A stretch of 64,000 bases of DNA from Paenibacillus sp. FSL R5-0517 (GCF_037974355.1 NZ_CP150235.1:930001-994000); one strand, 5' to 3'. Shown: positions 52,486 to 61,869, counted from the first letter of the stretch. The notes: generated by a model from the sequence alone, not told the origin. Numbers and translations: made by a program.

Positions 52486-53138
52486 ATAACTATGGCATTC
52501 CAACGAATGCATTAATTACGGTAGCAGGTACGGTTGGAGTGGGTAAATCCACGTTAACAGCTGCACTCGCACAGCGCTTGAATTTCAAGACTTCTTTGGA
52601 GCAAGTGGATCATAATCCATATTTGGAGAAGTTCTATCATGACTTTGAGCGTTGGAGCTTCCATCTGCAGATTTATTTCCTGGCAGAGCGCTTCAAGGAA
52701 CAGAAAAAGATTTTTGAACTGGGTGGGGGATTCGTACAGGATCGTTCCATCTATGAAGATACGGGCATTTTTGCACAAATGCATGCAGATCAAGGAACCA
52801 TGTCTGCTACAGATTTCGAGACATACAGCAGTTTGTTTGAAGCGATGGTGATGACACCGTATTTCCCACATCCAGATGTACTGATCTATCTGGAAGGAAG
52901 TCTGCCTTCAATTTTAAACCGAATTACGGAACGCGGACGCGAGATGGAGATTCAGACGGACCGTTCGTATTGGGAACACATGCATGAGCGTTATTCTGTG
53001 TGGATTGATCAGTTTACGGCTTGCCCTGTGCTGCGTCTGAACATTGATGAGTATGATGTGCATGATCCGGCATCGGTGGATGCTATTTTGGCACAGATTG
53101 CAGCTGTCATTCAGCCTGCCAAGGAAGCGCAAAGATAA
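52482..53138 (+). CDS. dck: Deoxyadenosine/deoxycytidine kinase
   Basis: A 218-residue kinase, the partner of dgk. P-loop 'VAGTVGVGKSTL' (about 14-25), 'ERWSFHLQIYFLAERFKEQ' and 'DRSIYEDTGIFA' are very like B. subtilis Dck (YaaF), including the DRS that contacts the nucleoside. The LID is 'RITERGREME'. Start and stop are set by the ATGA overlap with dgk, typical of a translationally coupled pair. A hairpin terminator follows at 53206-53250. Confidence 0.93.
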   Translation: MNNYGIPTNALITVAGTVGVGKSTLTAALAQRLNFKTSLEQVDHNPYLEKFYHDFERWSFHLQIYFLAERFKEQKKIFELGGGFVQDRSIYEDTGIFAQMHADQGTMSATDFETYSSLFEAMVMTPYFPHPDVLIYLEGSLPSILNRITERGREMEIQTDRSYWEHMHERYSVWIDQFTACPVLRLNIDEYDVHDPASVDAILAQIAAVIQPAKEAQR

Positions 53139-53205
53139 GAGAGAACGCGTTTTTCAATGTAGTTTTCTGAATTACAGTGGTTATATCAAAAATATAGATA
53201 CGGAC

Positions 53206-53250
53206 AACATCCCTTCTACGGCTATTATGCTGATGGAAGGGATGTTTTTT
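53206..53250 (+). terminator. Terminator after dgk-dck
   Basis: AACATCCCTTC (53206-53216) pairs with GAAGGGATGTT (53236-53246), followed by TTTT. Confidence 0.85.
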
Positions 53251-53356
53251 ATGGTCAACAGTAGAAAAATGTTGAATAATAGGTCTTTTTGTGGTTTCAT
53301 AGGAAAGGTGAATTCTGGAAAATAAGCATATGCATGACTCAGGAGGGAAAGACAAC

Positions 53357-53839
53357 GTGGAAGAGAAACAAGGAGTTAAAATTGGTATGCCGATCATTGG
53401 TGGCTTAATTGCAGCCATTCTTGGGGGCATCGTCTGGGCGGCAATTGCTGCAATGACCGAGTATGAGGTAGGATTGATTGCAATTTTGATTGGAGCACTC
53501 ACGGGTTACGCCGTTGTATTGTTCTCCAATAAACGAATTGCGACAGTACATAAAGTTATTGCCGTACTGTTTGCGCTCGTTGGCATTTTGCTGGGGAAAT
53601 ATCTGACGGTGGTTTATTTTACTTCCGAACTGTTTGGCGATGTAAGCGTGATGGAACTCGTGTTTGATAGCGAGATGATCAGCGCGTTTGCAGAAACCTT
53701 CCAGGACTATTTCAGTCAACCGATTGATTTGTTATTCATTGTGCTTGCGATTGTATCTGCATGGCAGATTCCTGGTCGGATGGCGAGAACCAGTCTGGCT
53801 TCAGACGCAACTTCATCGGATCACGCGCCAAGAGCTTAA
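53357..53839 (+). CDS. Small membrane protein of unknown function
   Basis: A 160-residue protein with four membrane segments (about 10-32, 40-60, 66-90 and 130-148) and a short acidic loop between the third and fourth. The likely start is GTG at 53357, nine bases after GGAGGG; the ATG at 53330 has no Shine-Dalgarno. There are no enzyme motifs. Some Bacillales proteins with this shape are annotated only as hypothetical integral membrane proteins. It stands alone; no partner is suggested by context. Confidence 0.75.
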   Translation: MEEKQGVKIGMPIIGGLIAAILGGIVWAAIAAMTEYEVGLIAILIGALTGYAVVLFSNKRIATVHKVIAVLFALVGILLGKYLTVVYFTSELFGDVSVMELVFDSEMISAFAETFQDYFSQPIDLLFIVLAIVSAWQIPGRMARTSLASDATSSDHAPRA

Positions 53840-54392
53840 TCCGATAGACGGTGGACGCTGGTAGCAAATTGAAGGACGTCTGACAGAAGAAACTTAATGC
53901 TCATCATCCTAAGCATCTGGTGAAGTTATATCGAAGGACGGGGAACAGAAAGTAGTAAAGAGCATCTACTTTAAAAGATATTCATAAAGTACTCAGAGTG
54001 ATCAGCAGTTAGGCTAGTTCACATTGCGGCTGAGGTACTTGAATACATAAAAGGGACGTAACGCCTGAGAGGGCGTACGTCCTTTTATGTATTTACTAGG
54101 CTGTAGGCGGGTTATGGCTCATAACTGATGTAATAACTTGAATGGATCAAATTATTTGCAACGTACCTAGGATATATCCAGCTTGTTCATAAGGTTAATT
54201 CCAAGAACGATATGACCAACGCAGGAGGAAGGTTATAATATCCTGATCTCATATACAGCGAATAAGGCTGATGACGAGAGATAACGTTTACTACTATAGG
54301 ACAGAGGTCCAAGTTACAGACGATCGTTTACAGCGCTCATCTGATGGCAATGGGAGTTGAATATATTGCTTGTGTTTGAAGACAGGGCTATA
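53840..54392. other. Gene-free stretch with a large hairpin
   Basis: No open frame above noise with a ribosome binding site is visible in these 553 bases. The main structure is a hairpin at 54043-54092: ATACATAAAAGG(G)ACGTA pairs with TACGTCCTTTTATGTAT, with an inner stem ACGCC/GGCGT. It has A-rich and T-rich outer arms and could terminate transcription in either direction, but it is 200 bases after the nearest plus-strand gene and 300 bases before the next. Confidence 0.6.
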
Positions 54393-55136
54393 TTATTTGT
54401 TTTGGTCAGCAAATACAGCCATAGCATCTCTCATAAATACTGCCAAACCATCGCCAAACTGATCAATATTACGCGTGAAACGTTCATCGTCCACGTACAT
54501 CTGACCAAGTCCTCTGAAGGCTTCAGGCGAGTAGCTTCCCATTTGGTTTAGCCAAGTGTACCACTCTTTGATGCCAGACTGTGCCTCCGCAGATGCCGGT
54601 TCTGTGTGACGAAGTGAAGCCAGATGTTTGTAAATTTCGTTCATTTGATCGGATAGCGCTTTCTGCGCCGTGGTTGATTTACTGTACAGCTTCTGATTTG
54701 CCTGGTCTACAGCATGGTCTCCCCACCGTTCGCGCGCTTCCTGTTCATACGGATTCTGGCTAAAATTAAATCCTTCGAATTGTTCTTTGGCTGTCATTTT
54801 AATTTCTCCTCTCACGTGTAAAACCGTTCTATCAATGGTAGCAATCATCTGGTCCAAGCGTTGGCGCTTCTCCAGCAGTATAAGTCGATGCATTTTAAGT
54901 GCTTCTTCCGGATTGAAGGAGGGGTTGGTTATAATGTTTTTGATCTCCTTCAGAGAGAAGTCGAGTTCCTTGAAAAACAAAATCTGCTGCAATCGTTCCA
55001 GGTTGGCGTCTGAATATAATCGATACCCGGCAGCAGTTACTTCGTCCGGAGTTAATAGCCCGATCTCATCATAGTGATGCAGTGTGCGCACACTGATTGA
55101 GGCAAGTTCAGCAACTTCTTTTACCTTCATGGCCAT
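54393..55136 (-). CDS. MerR-family regulator with TipA-type ligand domain
   Basis: A 247-residue activator. The N-terminal MerR DNA-binding domain (1-70) contains 'KVKEVAELASISVRTLHHYDEIGLLTPDEVTAAGYRLYSDANL', followed by a coiled dimerisation helix (about 75-105) and a C-terminal TipAS domain (about 120-247) that in relatives binds thiopeptides or other hydrophobic antibiotics. The start is the ATG at 55136, after AAGGAGGTTTCACTC; an upstream extension lacks support. The upstream promoter has the MerR-type 19-bp spacer with a dyad, pointing to autoactivation. There is no adjacent efflux gene. Confidence 0.9.
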   Translation of the reverse strand: MAMKVKEVAELASISVRTLHHYDEIGLLTPDEVTAAGYRLYSDANLERLQQILFFKELDFSLKEIKNIITNPSFNPEEALKMHRLILLEKRQRLDQMIATIDRTVLHVRGEIKMTAKEQFEGFNFSQNPYEQEARERWGDHAVDQANQKLYSKSTTAQKALSDQMNEIYKHLASLRHTEPASAEAQSGIKEWYTWLNQMGSYSPEAFRGLGQMYVDDERFTRNIDQFGDGLAVFMRDAMAVFADQNK

Positions 55137-55160
55137 GAGTGAAACCTCCTTACAACACTG

Positions 55161-55191
55161 ATTGTACAGTGTCACGTTACGTGAGAGTCAA
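55161..55191 (-). promoter_or_regulatory. MerR-type promoter with operator dyad
   Basis: On the minus strand TTGACT (55186-55191), a 19-base spacer, TACAAT (55161-55166). The spacer holds TCACGT-T-ACGTGA (55172-55184), a dyad between -35 and -10, exactly where MerR proteins bind to untwist long-spacer promoters. Confidence 0.8.
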
Positions 55192-55202
55192 CAGTTGAAA
55201 AT

Positions 55203-55238
55203 GAAAAAAACAAGATGCGGCAGGAAGCTGCATCTTGA
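55203..55238 (-). terminator. Terminator of the thiM-thiD-thiE operon
   Basis: On the minus strand CAAGATGCAGC pairs with GCCGCATCTTG, followed by seven T residues, about 260 bases after the thiE stop. Confidence 0.8.
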
Positions 55239-55495
55239 TCATGGATCGGTTACTGGATGTGACTAGGGCTGATTGGAATGTGGCTAGATATGAAACTAGA
55301 TGTGAATAGGTGGACGAAATAATTGTATTATTCAGTCACTGTAGAATGGCGGCTGGGCTTCTGTCGAAGACATGGGCTGCTGCCGCGCCGTAGGGGTGTT
55401 GTGGAGCTCCTCTGTTATGGAGAGGAGAGCGATTGGTTGTGGGCTGAACCATGTATTCGGTGCAGCCCACGGGCTGGCTGTGCAGGGAAGCAGGG

Positions 55496-56164
55496 CTACG
55501 CCCGCATCCCGCGCACTGCCGCAGCGAACTGCGCAGCCGCTGCGCACACGTCGGCCGCGCCCGCGATGGCGGAGATGACGGCTACGCCGTCGGCTCCAGC
55601 CGCCATCACGGCGGCCGTGGTATCGGGCGTAATGCCGCCGATACCCACAATCGGAACTGCGATGCCTGCGGCGCGCAGTTCCGCCACCCCTGCGGGGCCC
55701 AGCACAGCGTGGGCATCCGCTTTGGAGCGCGTCGGGTACATGGGCCCGACGCCAAGGTAGTCGGCGCCCGCCTGCACAGCACGGCGCGCCTCATCCACAG
55801 CGTGGGCGGATACGCCAAGCATCCGCCCAGCGCCAATGCGGGCGCGTACCAGCGCCGCGTCCGCATCATCCTGGCCGACATGCACGCCGTCGGCCTCCAC
55901 CGCTACAGCCAGCTCCACATCATCGTTCACGATGAACGGGACCTCGTGCTGGCTGCACACCTCGCGAAGCCGCATCGCAAGCGTCATGCGAGCTTCGCCG
56001 ATCAGGGCGCCAGTTCCCTTTTCGCGGAACTGGAACAGCGTAATGCCGCCAGCAATGGCTTGGCGTAGCACCTCGACGGGGTCTTGCGTCGTATTTACGC
56101 TGCCCATGACCAAATACACCTGCATCGCGCGTTGTACCGCTTCTGCATCCCAAGGGCGCATCAC
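55496..56164 (-). CDS. thiE: Thiamine phosphate synthase
   Basis: A 222-residue TIM-barrel enzyme that joins HMP diphosphate and HET phosphate to thiamine phosphate. Visible motifs: 'LFQFREKG' (diphosphate/pyrimidine site), 'FIVNDDVELAV' (metal-binding Asp), 'DGVHVGQDDA', 'GVSAHAVDEARRA', 'DYLGVGPMYPTRSK' and the final 'PIVGIGGI'. It is markedly GC-rich in the second half (Ala-rich C-terminus). It overlaps thiD by four bases and is the third gene of thiM-thiD-thiE, which together use salvaged thiazole and pyrimidine. Confidence 0.95.
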   Translation of the reverse strand: MMRPWDAEAVQRAMQVYLVMGSVNTTQDPVEVLRQAIAGGITLFQFREKGTGALIGEARMTLAMRLREVCSQHEVPFIVNDDVELAVAVEADGVHVGQDDADAALVRARIGAGRMLGVSAHAVDEARRAVQAGADYLGVGPMYPTRSKADAHAVLGPAGVAELRAAGIAVPIVGIGGITPDTTAAVMAAGADGVAVISAIAGAADVCAAAAQFAAAVRGMRA

Positions 56165-56973
56165 TGCTCACCCCGCTGTCTGCGCTGATACGCAAAATGA
56201 TTTGTTGGCCCATGTCCGGCCCCAATCCCCAGCTCGTCTTCAATGGCTGCCTGAATGAATGCTCTCGCGGTCGTTACGGCAGCCAGAACAGGTGAACCCT
56301 TGGCTAACTCTGCGGTGATCGCAGCAGAGTATGTGCATCCCGTTCCGTGTGTATGACGTGTTAGCACACGAACATTCTCCAGATAATGAAAAGACTGCCC
56401 ATCGTAGAGTACGTCCACGATCATGCCACTTCCTTCATCATGACCACCTTTGACCAAAGCATACGTCGAGCCCATCTGTACAATCCGTCTCGCGGCTTCT
56501 TCCCGCTGACTAAGATTCGTGATGGACATTCCGGTAAGCAGTTCGGCTTCCGGAATATTAGGTGTTGTGATCAGGGCATGGGGCAACAGCTCTGTAATCA
56601 GCGCCTGTACAGCTTCCTGCTGGAGCAGGGGGGCGCCGCCTTTGGCGACCATCACGGGATCGATGACCAGATTAGACCAATCATATTGCTGCCACTTCTC
56701 AGCGACGAGTCGAATAATCTCGGCACTATATAACATGCCGGTCTTCACCGCAGTTGGCTGAAAGTCTTCTCCGGTTGAGTCCAATTGCTGGGCAATGCCA
56801 TCGTAAGGGATGGGGAAGACTCCTTGTACACCTGTTGTATTTTGAGCAGCAATAGCGGTGATGACGGTCATGCCGTATACGCCAAGCTCCTGAAACGTTT
56901 TGAGATCGGCCTGAATTCCTGCGCCTCCCCCGTTATCGGAGCCTGCAATGGTTAGTGCTTGAGCAATGCTCAT
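56161..56973 (-). CDS. thiD: HMP/HMP-phosphate kinase
   Basis: A 270-residue ribokinase-fold enzyme that phosphorylates 4-amino-5-hydroxymethyl-2-methylpyrimidine twice. '[21 protein letters not shown]' opens the protein, '[11 protein letters not shown]' lies mid-protein and the anion-hole/catalytic Asp-Cys region '[16 protein letters not shown]' sits near 215. The adjacent thiM and thiE favour ThiD over pyridoxal kinase. It overlaps thiM and thiE by four bases each. Confidence 0.95.
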   Translation of the reverse strand: MSIAQALTIAGSDNGGGAGIQADLKTFQELGVYGMTVITAIAAQNTTGVQGVFPIPYDGIAQQLDSTGEDFQPTAVKTGMLYSAEIIRLVAEKWQQYDWSNLVIDPVMVAKGGAPLLQQEAVQALITELLPHALITTPNIPEAELLTGMSITNLSQREEAARRIVQMGSTYALVKGGHDEGSGMIVDVLYDGQSFHYLENVRVLTRHTHGTGCTYSAAITAELAKGSPVLAAVTTARAFIQAAIEDELGIGAGHGPTNHFAYQRRQRGEQ

Positions 56974-57782
56974 ACTGCACCTCCACGGATCAGACGAATC
57001 TGTGCGCGTTCTGCCACAAGGTCGGGTGTTACTTGTGCCAGTTGATTCAAGAATTCAATCTGGAAGCTGCCCGGCCCCTGATGAGCCGTCTTCTCTGCCG
57101 CCAGTTCAGCCGCTACGCCATAAAAAGCGAGTGCTTCAACAACACTGCCTGGAAGATCGTCTTCGGATTCCGCAATGGCTGTAAAAGCGCCAATCACCGA
57201 ACTTAGCAGACAGCCAGCACCTGTGACCTGAGTGAGCAGGGCATGACCATTACTCGTGAGGAATGTGGATTGCCCATCGGTAATGATATCTTCTTTACCG
57301 GTAATGACCACGACACAGCCAAGTTTATGCGCTGCCCGCTCCGCTATGCCGATCCGGTCACCCTCACCTGATCCCGCGTCCACACCTTTGATACTCCAGC
57401 TCTCACCGATGACATTGGCAACCTCCGCCACATTGCCGCGCAGTACCGTGAGGCGAAGCTCACGAACGAGCATCTGAACGGTTTCTGTACGATAGGCGGT
57501 TGCGCCTGCGCCGACGGGATCTAGTACCACAGGCACATGATGCGCATTAGCCGATTGGCCTGCCAGACGGATGGCCTGAACGATTTTATCATCGAGTGTG
57601 CCAATGTTGAGCACCACGGCTCCTGACATCTTGGCAACATCAGCGACCTCTTCATGAGCATAGGCCATAAATGGGGATGCACCAAGTGCAAGCAAACCAT
57701 TGGCTGTAAAGGGAGCAACGACAAGGTTGGTGATATTGTGTACCAGCGGATTTTGCGTACGAACACGTTTCAGATAAGACAT
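56970..57782 (-). CDS. thiM: Hydroxyethylthiazole kinase
   Basis: A 270-residue ribokinase-like enzyme that phosphorylates the thiazole alcohol for salvage. Motifs: '[29 protein letters not shown]' at the N-terminus, '[11 protein letters not shown]' and '[13 protein letters not shown]' (catalytic Cys region), all ThiM hallmarks. AAGGAGG lies before the ATG at 57782; the 21-codon upstream extension is unsupported. It is the first gene of thiM-thiD-thiE. I saw no TPP riboswitch in the DNA directly upstream, in contrast with the transporter operon. Confidence 0.95.
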   Translation of the reverse strand: MSYLKRVRTQNPLVHNITNLVVAPFTANGLLALGASPFMAYAHEEVADVAKMSGAVVLNIGTLDDKIVQAIRLAGQSANAHHVPVVLDPVGAGATAYRTETVQMLVRELRLTVLRGNVAEVANVIGESWSIKGVDAGSGEGDRIGIAERAAHKLGCVVVITGKEDIITDGQSTFLTSNGHALLTQVTGAGCLLSSVIGAFTAIAESEDDLPGSVVEALAFYGVAAELAAEKTAHQGPGSFQIEFLNQLAQVTPDLVAERAQIRLIRGGAV

Positions 57783-58228
57783 ATAATTTCCTCCTTGTTT
57801 TGAAGTAACGCCACCGGCAGAAGCCTGATATTCAGAGTCACTCAACAGAATAATAGGATATGAGTCTCCGTGTTGAGCAGGGCGAATAGTGTAAAGACAC
57901 CGAGAGACGTTACAGCGGTAAAAGCAGATGTAAAAGATAAATCCAATTCATAATGCAATAAAGATGGATTAATGTAACTGGATATGGAAGAACAAAGGGA
58001 ATCATCTTGATCAATGTCTAGCCTTGATTGAAACAGCTAAAAGGTAGAGCCACATAAAAATGTAATTCGCAAAAAATAGTAATAATACAAAAACGCGACA
58101 GTACAACAGTACAGCAATGTAACAATGCAACAGTACTACAATGCAATATACAGAAAGTGACCCCAGGGTAAGTCTCCTAATTCAGGCAAGCGGTATAGTG
58201 AAGGAATTGACGTTCAAATAGAGTCTTG

Positions 58229-58251
58229 AAACCCAAACCCAAACCCAAACC
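58229..58251. repeat. AAACCC hexamer repeat
   Basis: Nearly four tandem copies of AAACCC. This is too short for a structural role to be assumed. Confidence 0.8.
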
Positions 58252-58353
58252 AAGCTGGTAGCTCTTTTGGCGAATTCCTTCCGCTGGTTCAGACGGTGTT
58301 TCTAAAGAACCCGGGACATCTTATTTGGCTGTCAAATCCTACTTTTGAAATGT

Positions 58354-58495
58354 AAGGAACCTCAGACACGTTATTCCCTGAATTCCTTGATTAAAACGAT
58401 GCAAACGGCTGTTTATTCTAATATTGCGTGTCTCAGATTCCTTAGATTTCTGAGACTGCTTTAAATCCTCGAATAAGACGTCTCAGATTCGTTAG
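58354..58495. repeat. Dispersed CTCAGA-type intergenic repeats
   Basis: CGTGTCTCAGATTCCTTAG (58427-58445) and GACGTCTCAGATTCGTTAG (58477-58495) are direct copies exactly 50 bases apart. AAGGAACCTCAGACACG (58354-58370) is an inverted, imperfect copy. They could form hairpins with one another. Confidence 0.65.
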
Positions 58496-58600
58496 CGCTC
58501 GCCGCATGCTCTACTCCGAACACATTAGGACGCGATTCAGCTCCCGGTAGATTTGAAGATGTGCGCTAATGTACATGAACAAATGCATAGCACCAAGCCG

Positions 58601-58794
58601 CCTAAACGTATACAAGGTACTCCGCATACCATGTCATCCAAACGTATACAAGGTACTCGATCGCATACCATGTCATCCAAACGTTTACAAGGTACTCGAT
58701 CGCATACTATGTTATCCAAACGCATACAAGGTACTCGATCGCATATCATGCCACCCAAATGCATATCAAGGTACTCAATTGCACATCAAGTCAC
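58601..58794. repeat. Five-unit 39-bp tandem repeat
   Basis: Units start at 58601, 58638, 58677, 58716 and 58755 and are 37, 39, 39, 39 and 40 bases long. Each contains CCAAACG(T/C)(A/T)TACAAGGTAC and, in units 2-4, TCGATCGCATA. The middle copies are the most alike; the edge copies have drifted. Confidence 0.9.
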
Positions 58795-58979
58795 GTAGAA
58801 TTGTTAAAGATTATGATTCTCCACTCCTTGCTCCAGCCAGTTCCATTACGGAAACCTTTTACATTCGCAAACCTTGTTGCCCCTAATGCCACGTCCTTGC
58901 TAACTTTCTATTCATTCCTCTTACTTGCCGATCCATTTCTTTTAGTCATTTTCCCTTCATTCTCGTGGCTTTTCTTTAC

Positions 58980-60053
58980 TTACTCTCCTTGCAGATTTAT
59001 AAACGCATCCTCGGCTTTCACCGATTCAGGAATCATTTCAGTTGCAACGAGCCATGCACGTACATTCTCCCACGACTCCATTTCCTGCCGACCAAACGGT
59101 TGACCTTCTTCATTCATGAGCGGCAGTAGAATAGCCAGGCTTTTGGTTTCGATCTCCGGGTCAAGCGGAGATGTTTCATTCTCATGAGCAAGCAGAATAT
59201 TCAAGGCTTCTTCTGAATGCTCCGTGACATATTTCTGTCCTTCCTGGATCGCTTTGACGAACCGGGTAAGTTGTTCTTTTTTGGCTTCCATACCAGCTTC
59301 ACTTGCGGTCAGGACCAATTCATAATAATCAGGCACGCCATAGTCGACAGGGTTAATCGATTTCATGGCATGGCCTTCTTTCTCCAAAATCAATTGTTCA
59401 TGGTTAATAAAACCACCCATAATCGCGTCCGCCTGTCCGGAAGCCAGAGAAGGAATCAGATCGAATCCAACGTCGACCAGTTTCATGTTGTCTGGGCTGC
59501 CACCATCTTGGCTGATCATCGTCCGTACCATCGCGTCATACAGCGGAATCGAAGAATAGCCAACCGTCTTTCCTTCAAGGTCTTTGGGTGAACGCACGTT
59601 GCCATTTGCTTCGGTCAACAGATGTACGAGCGGGTGGCGAACAACAGCAGCAATGGAACGTACAGGAATGTTCTCACTACGCGCGAGCAAGATTTGAGGC
59701 TGATAGCTTAGAGCCAGATCAATTTTACCGGCAGCAACAAGTTTGAGTGAATCATTGGTATCCGCAGGCATCTGAATGTCGACATCGAGACCTTGGTCTG
59801 CAAAGTATCCATTTTCCTGAGCTACATAGATGAAGGAATGTACTGCATTGGGGTACCAGTCGAGCATGATGGACAGTTTATCTTTGGTGTCTGATGCTGG
59901 TTCTGTTACAGGCGAGTTAGCTTGCTGTGCATTGGTTTCCGATTCTGTTGTTGGCGTGTTTTTGCCAGCACCCGTGTTGCCGCATCCGCTAACGATCAGC
60001 AACAGGCTTATGAGCATAATGGGAAGCAGGGAGTATATACCTTTGTTAGTCAT
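58980..60053 (-). CDS. thiY: Substrate-binding lipoprotein of thiamine-precursor ABC transporter
   Basis: A 357-residue lipoprotein. The signal peptide ends in the lipobox LIVSGC (Cys24), followed by a Ser/Thr/Glu-rich linker to ~58. The ligand domain is of NMT1/THI5-like type, beginning 'LSIMLDWYPNAVHSFIYVAQENGYFADQGLDV', the hallmark of pyrimidine-precursor (HMP, formylaminopyrimidine) binding proteins. It is the last gene of the operon, 179 bases after the permease gene. The identity of the exact pyrimidine is inferred from TPP control and family. Confidence 0.9.
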   Translation of the reverse strand: MTNKGIYSLLPIMLISLLLIVSGCGNTGAGKNTPTTESETNAQQANSPVTEPASDTKDKLSIMLDWYPNAVHSFIYVAQENGYFADQGLDVDIQMPADTNDSLKLVAAGKIDLALSYQPQILLARSENIPVRSIAAVVRHPLVHLLTEANGNVRSPKDLEGKTVGYSSIPLYDAMVRTMISQDGGSPDNMKLVDVGFDLIPSLASGQADAIMGGFINHEQLILEKEGHAMKSINPVDYGVPDYYELVLTASEAGMEAKKEQLTRFVKAIQEGQKYVTEHSEEALNILLAHENETSPLDPEIETKSLAILLPLMNEEGQPFGRQEMESWENVRAWLVATEMIPESVKAEDAFINLQGE

Positions 60054-60232
60054 AAATGAAGTTCCTCATTTCATCGTTTGGGTTTGTAGACAATGGACAG
60101 CAGTATGTTAACGGACAAGATGACAAAGTACTGATTGAAGTTAGCTGCTGAAATGGTGCATAAGTTATGTTGTGTAGAGCGTAATTCTTGTAGTAACATC
60201 TAAAATCTAAATTCTCTCTACGTTTTATCCAA

Positions 60233-61036
60233 CTATTTTTTCGCTTCATGGCGCCGAGTGCCAAACCGTTTCTCCAGCCAGGCAATCAGTACAAACAAAA
60301 CGATCCCGAGCAGGGATAACAGCACAATAGCGGCGAACATCGCGTCCGTGTTCATGTTGCTGGACATGCGGCGGCTGAAGTATCCGAGACCTTTACTGCC
60401 ACCGAGCCATTCGCCTATCGTTGCACCAACCACGCAGTACACCACAGACATCTTTAGCCCCGAGAAGAAGGCGGGAAGTGCCAGTGGAACCTGGAGTTGG
60501 CGAAAAATATCCCACGTGCTGGCTCCCATGGTGAGCAGTAGTTCACGCTGCTCTGGATCGCCTTGGCGAAGTCCATCGTAGGTACTCACCACAATGGGAA
60601 AGAAGGCGATCAGGAACACCACCGCAACTTTGCTCCACAGCGTGTAGCCAAACCATAGGATGAAGACGGGGGACAGGGCAATCAACGGGATCGTCTGACT
60701 GATTACGATGAAGGGATATAACGCTTTTTCAATCGACCGATTCATATGCATACCAGTTGCAAGTGCAATTCCGGCACCAATGGACAAGCCAAAACCAACA
60801 ACAACCTCCATCAAGGTAGCAGGCAGATGTGTAGCCAGCAGGAGGTGACGATGCTCATACAGGGAGTTGGCAATCGCCGTTGGGGCTGGAATGATGAAGG
60901 AGGGCACCCATCCCATACGCACAATCCACTCCCAGAAGACAAGCAGCAAGAGCAGGAGCCAAAGAAACAGACCATAACGGTCAAGCCAACGCCTTACGTT
61001 ATTCTTCATGCAGTTTCCCAAGTTATCCTCTCGCAT
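60233..61036 (-). CDS. thiX: Permease of thiamine-precursor ABC transporter
   Basis: A 267-residue membrane protein with six membrane segments. The EAA-type cytoplasmic loop 'TMGASTWDIFRQLQVPLALPAFFSGLK' (about 170-195) contacts the ATPase. The N-terminal 'PSFIIPAPTAIANSL' is typical of SsuC/TauC/ThiX permeases. The start is the ATG at 61036 with GGAGG nine bases upstream, overlapping the ATPase gene by 14 bases. Regulated with its operon by the TPP riboswitch. Confidence 0.9.
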   Translation of the reverse strand: MREDNLGNCMKNNVRRWLDRYGLFLWLLLLLLVFWEWIVRMGWVPSFIIPAPTAIANSLYEHRHLLLATHLPATLMEVVVGFGLSIGAGIALATGMHMNRSIEKALYPFIVISQTIPLIALSPVFILWFGYTLWSKVAVVFLIAFFPIVVSTYDGLRQGDPEQRELLLTMGASTWDIFRQLQVPLALPAFFSGLKMSVVYCVVGATIGEWLGGSKGLGYFSRRMSSNMNTDAMFAAIVLLSLLGIVLFVLIAWLEKRFGTRRHEAKK

Positions 61037-61790
61037 GCAATTGTTCCTCCAGTCGTCGTCTCATCTGAACGAGCGCCGGTTCGTAGATCATGTCCGAATG
61101 TCTTGGACGTGGCAAAGGTACCGTCAAATCTTGTAGCGGTTGGCCTTGGCTCCCCGGAGTTAACAGGATAATCCGATCACTGAGTAGCAGGGCCTCTTCA
61201 ATATCATGCGTAATGAACAGCACGGTTTTGCCCAGATCTTCCCACAGCTCCAGTAGCCAGCGATGCATCTCGCGTTTGGTTAAGGCATCGAGTGCGCCGA
61301 ATGGTTCATCCAGCAGCATGAGTTGGCCACCTGTCAACAAAGTACGAAGCAGCGCGACACGTTGGCGCATGCCACCCGACAGCTCGTCCGGATAAGCATG
61401 CGCGTAGCCGGATAAGCCAAATCTGTCGAGCCCTGCCATAATGTCTGCGCGAATTTTTCCCTTATCCTGTCGCCCTGGAGCAACTTCAGCGGGGAGCATG
61501 CAATTCTCCATGACGGTTCGCCAGGATAACAGGAGGTCCTTTTGTGGCATGTAGGCGACCTGCCCCAGTCGCTTTCCTTCAGGGACCCAAGGAATTTCAA
61601 TGGTTCCGTGGGTTGGCTCAAGCAGACCTGCCAGCAGCTTGAAAAGGGTGCTTTTACCGGAGCCGCTAGAGCCGATGAGCGAGACGAATTCGCCGTTGGT
61701 TACACGCATCGACACATTGGAGAGCACGGGAGAATCCCTTTTTCCCGGGAAAGCGTAGCTCATGTTGTGAATGGTTATGTTATTATCCAT
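61023..61790 (-). CDS. thiZ: ATP-binding protein of thiamine-precursor ABC transporter
   Basis: A 255-residue ATPase of the SsuB/TauB/ThiZ type. Walker A GSSGSGKST (about 38-46), Q-loop 'VAYMPQKDLLLSW', signature LSGGMRQR (about 137), Walker B LMLLDEPFGALDALT (about 157) and switch 'FITHDIEEAL'. GGGGGAACAGAACGAG precedes the ATG. It is the first gene after the TPP riboswitch. Confidence 0.92.
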   Translation of the reverse strand: MDNNITIHNMSYAFPGKRDSPVLSNVSMRVTNGEFVSLIGSSGSGKSTLFKLLAGLLEPTHGTIEIPWVPEGKRLGQVAYMPQKDLLLSWRTVMENCMLPAEVAPGRQDKGKIRADIMAGLDRFGLSGYAHAYPDELSGGMRQRVALLRTLLTGGQLMLLDEPFGALDALTKREMHRWLLELWEDLGKTVLFITHDIEEALLLSDRIILLTPGSQGQPLQDLTVPLPRPRHSDMIYEPALVQMRRRLEEQLHARG

Positions 61791-61869
61791 CTCGTTCTGT
61801 TCCCCCTTGTTATTCCAAATTCAACTTCAAACTGCGGGATCTTTCATTACACCTGCTGATCTGCCCGCA

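Larger units (their letters stand above)
57783..58979. other. 1.2-kb gene-free, repeat-rich stretch
   Basis: No convincing gene. From left to right it holds: ACAGTACAACAG-type low-complexity sequence at 58095-58145; four tandem AAACCC units at 58229-58251; a set of CTCAGA-containing repeats at 58354-58495; and a 39-bp tandem array at 58601-58794. Apparent open frames here (up to 105 codons) are produced by the array, whose unit length is a multiple of three. Confidence 0.7.

Noticed and set aside
55323..56258. Plus-strand open frames of 107-205 codons opposite thiE
   Set aside because: They lie in high-GC sequence antisense to thiE; the minus strand encodes a complete, recognisable enzyme.
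58601..58794. Possible CRISPR array
   Set aside because: Repeats are directly adjacent without unique spacers, and no cas genes are in the window.
58537..58886. Three overlapping open frames of 75-105 codons
   Set aside because: They are created by the 39-bp tandem repeat, which has no stop in several frames; there is no Shine-Dalgarno or family similarity.
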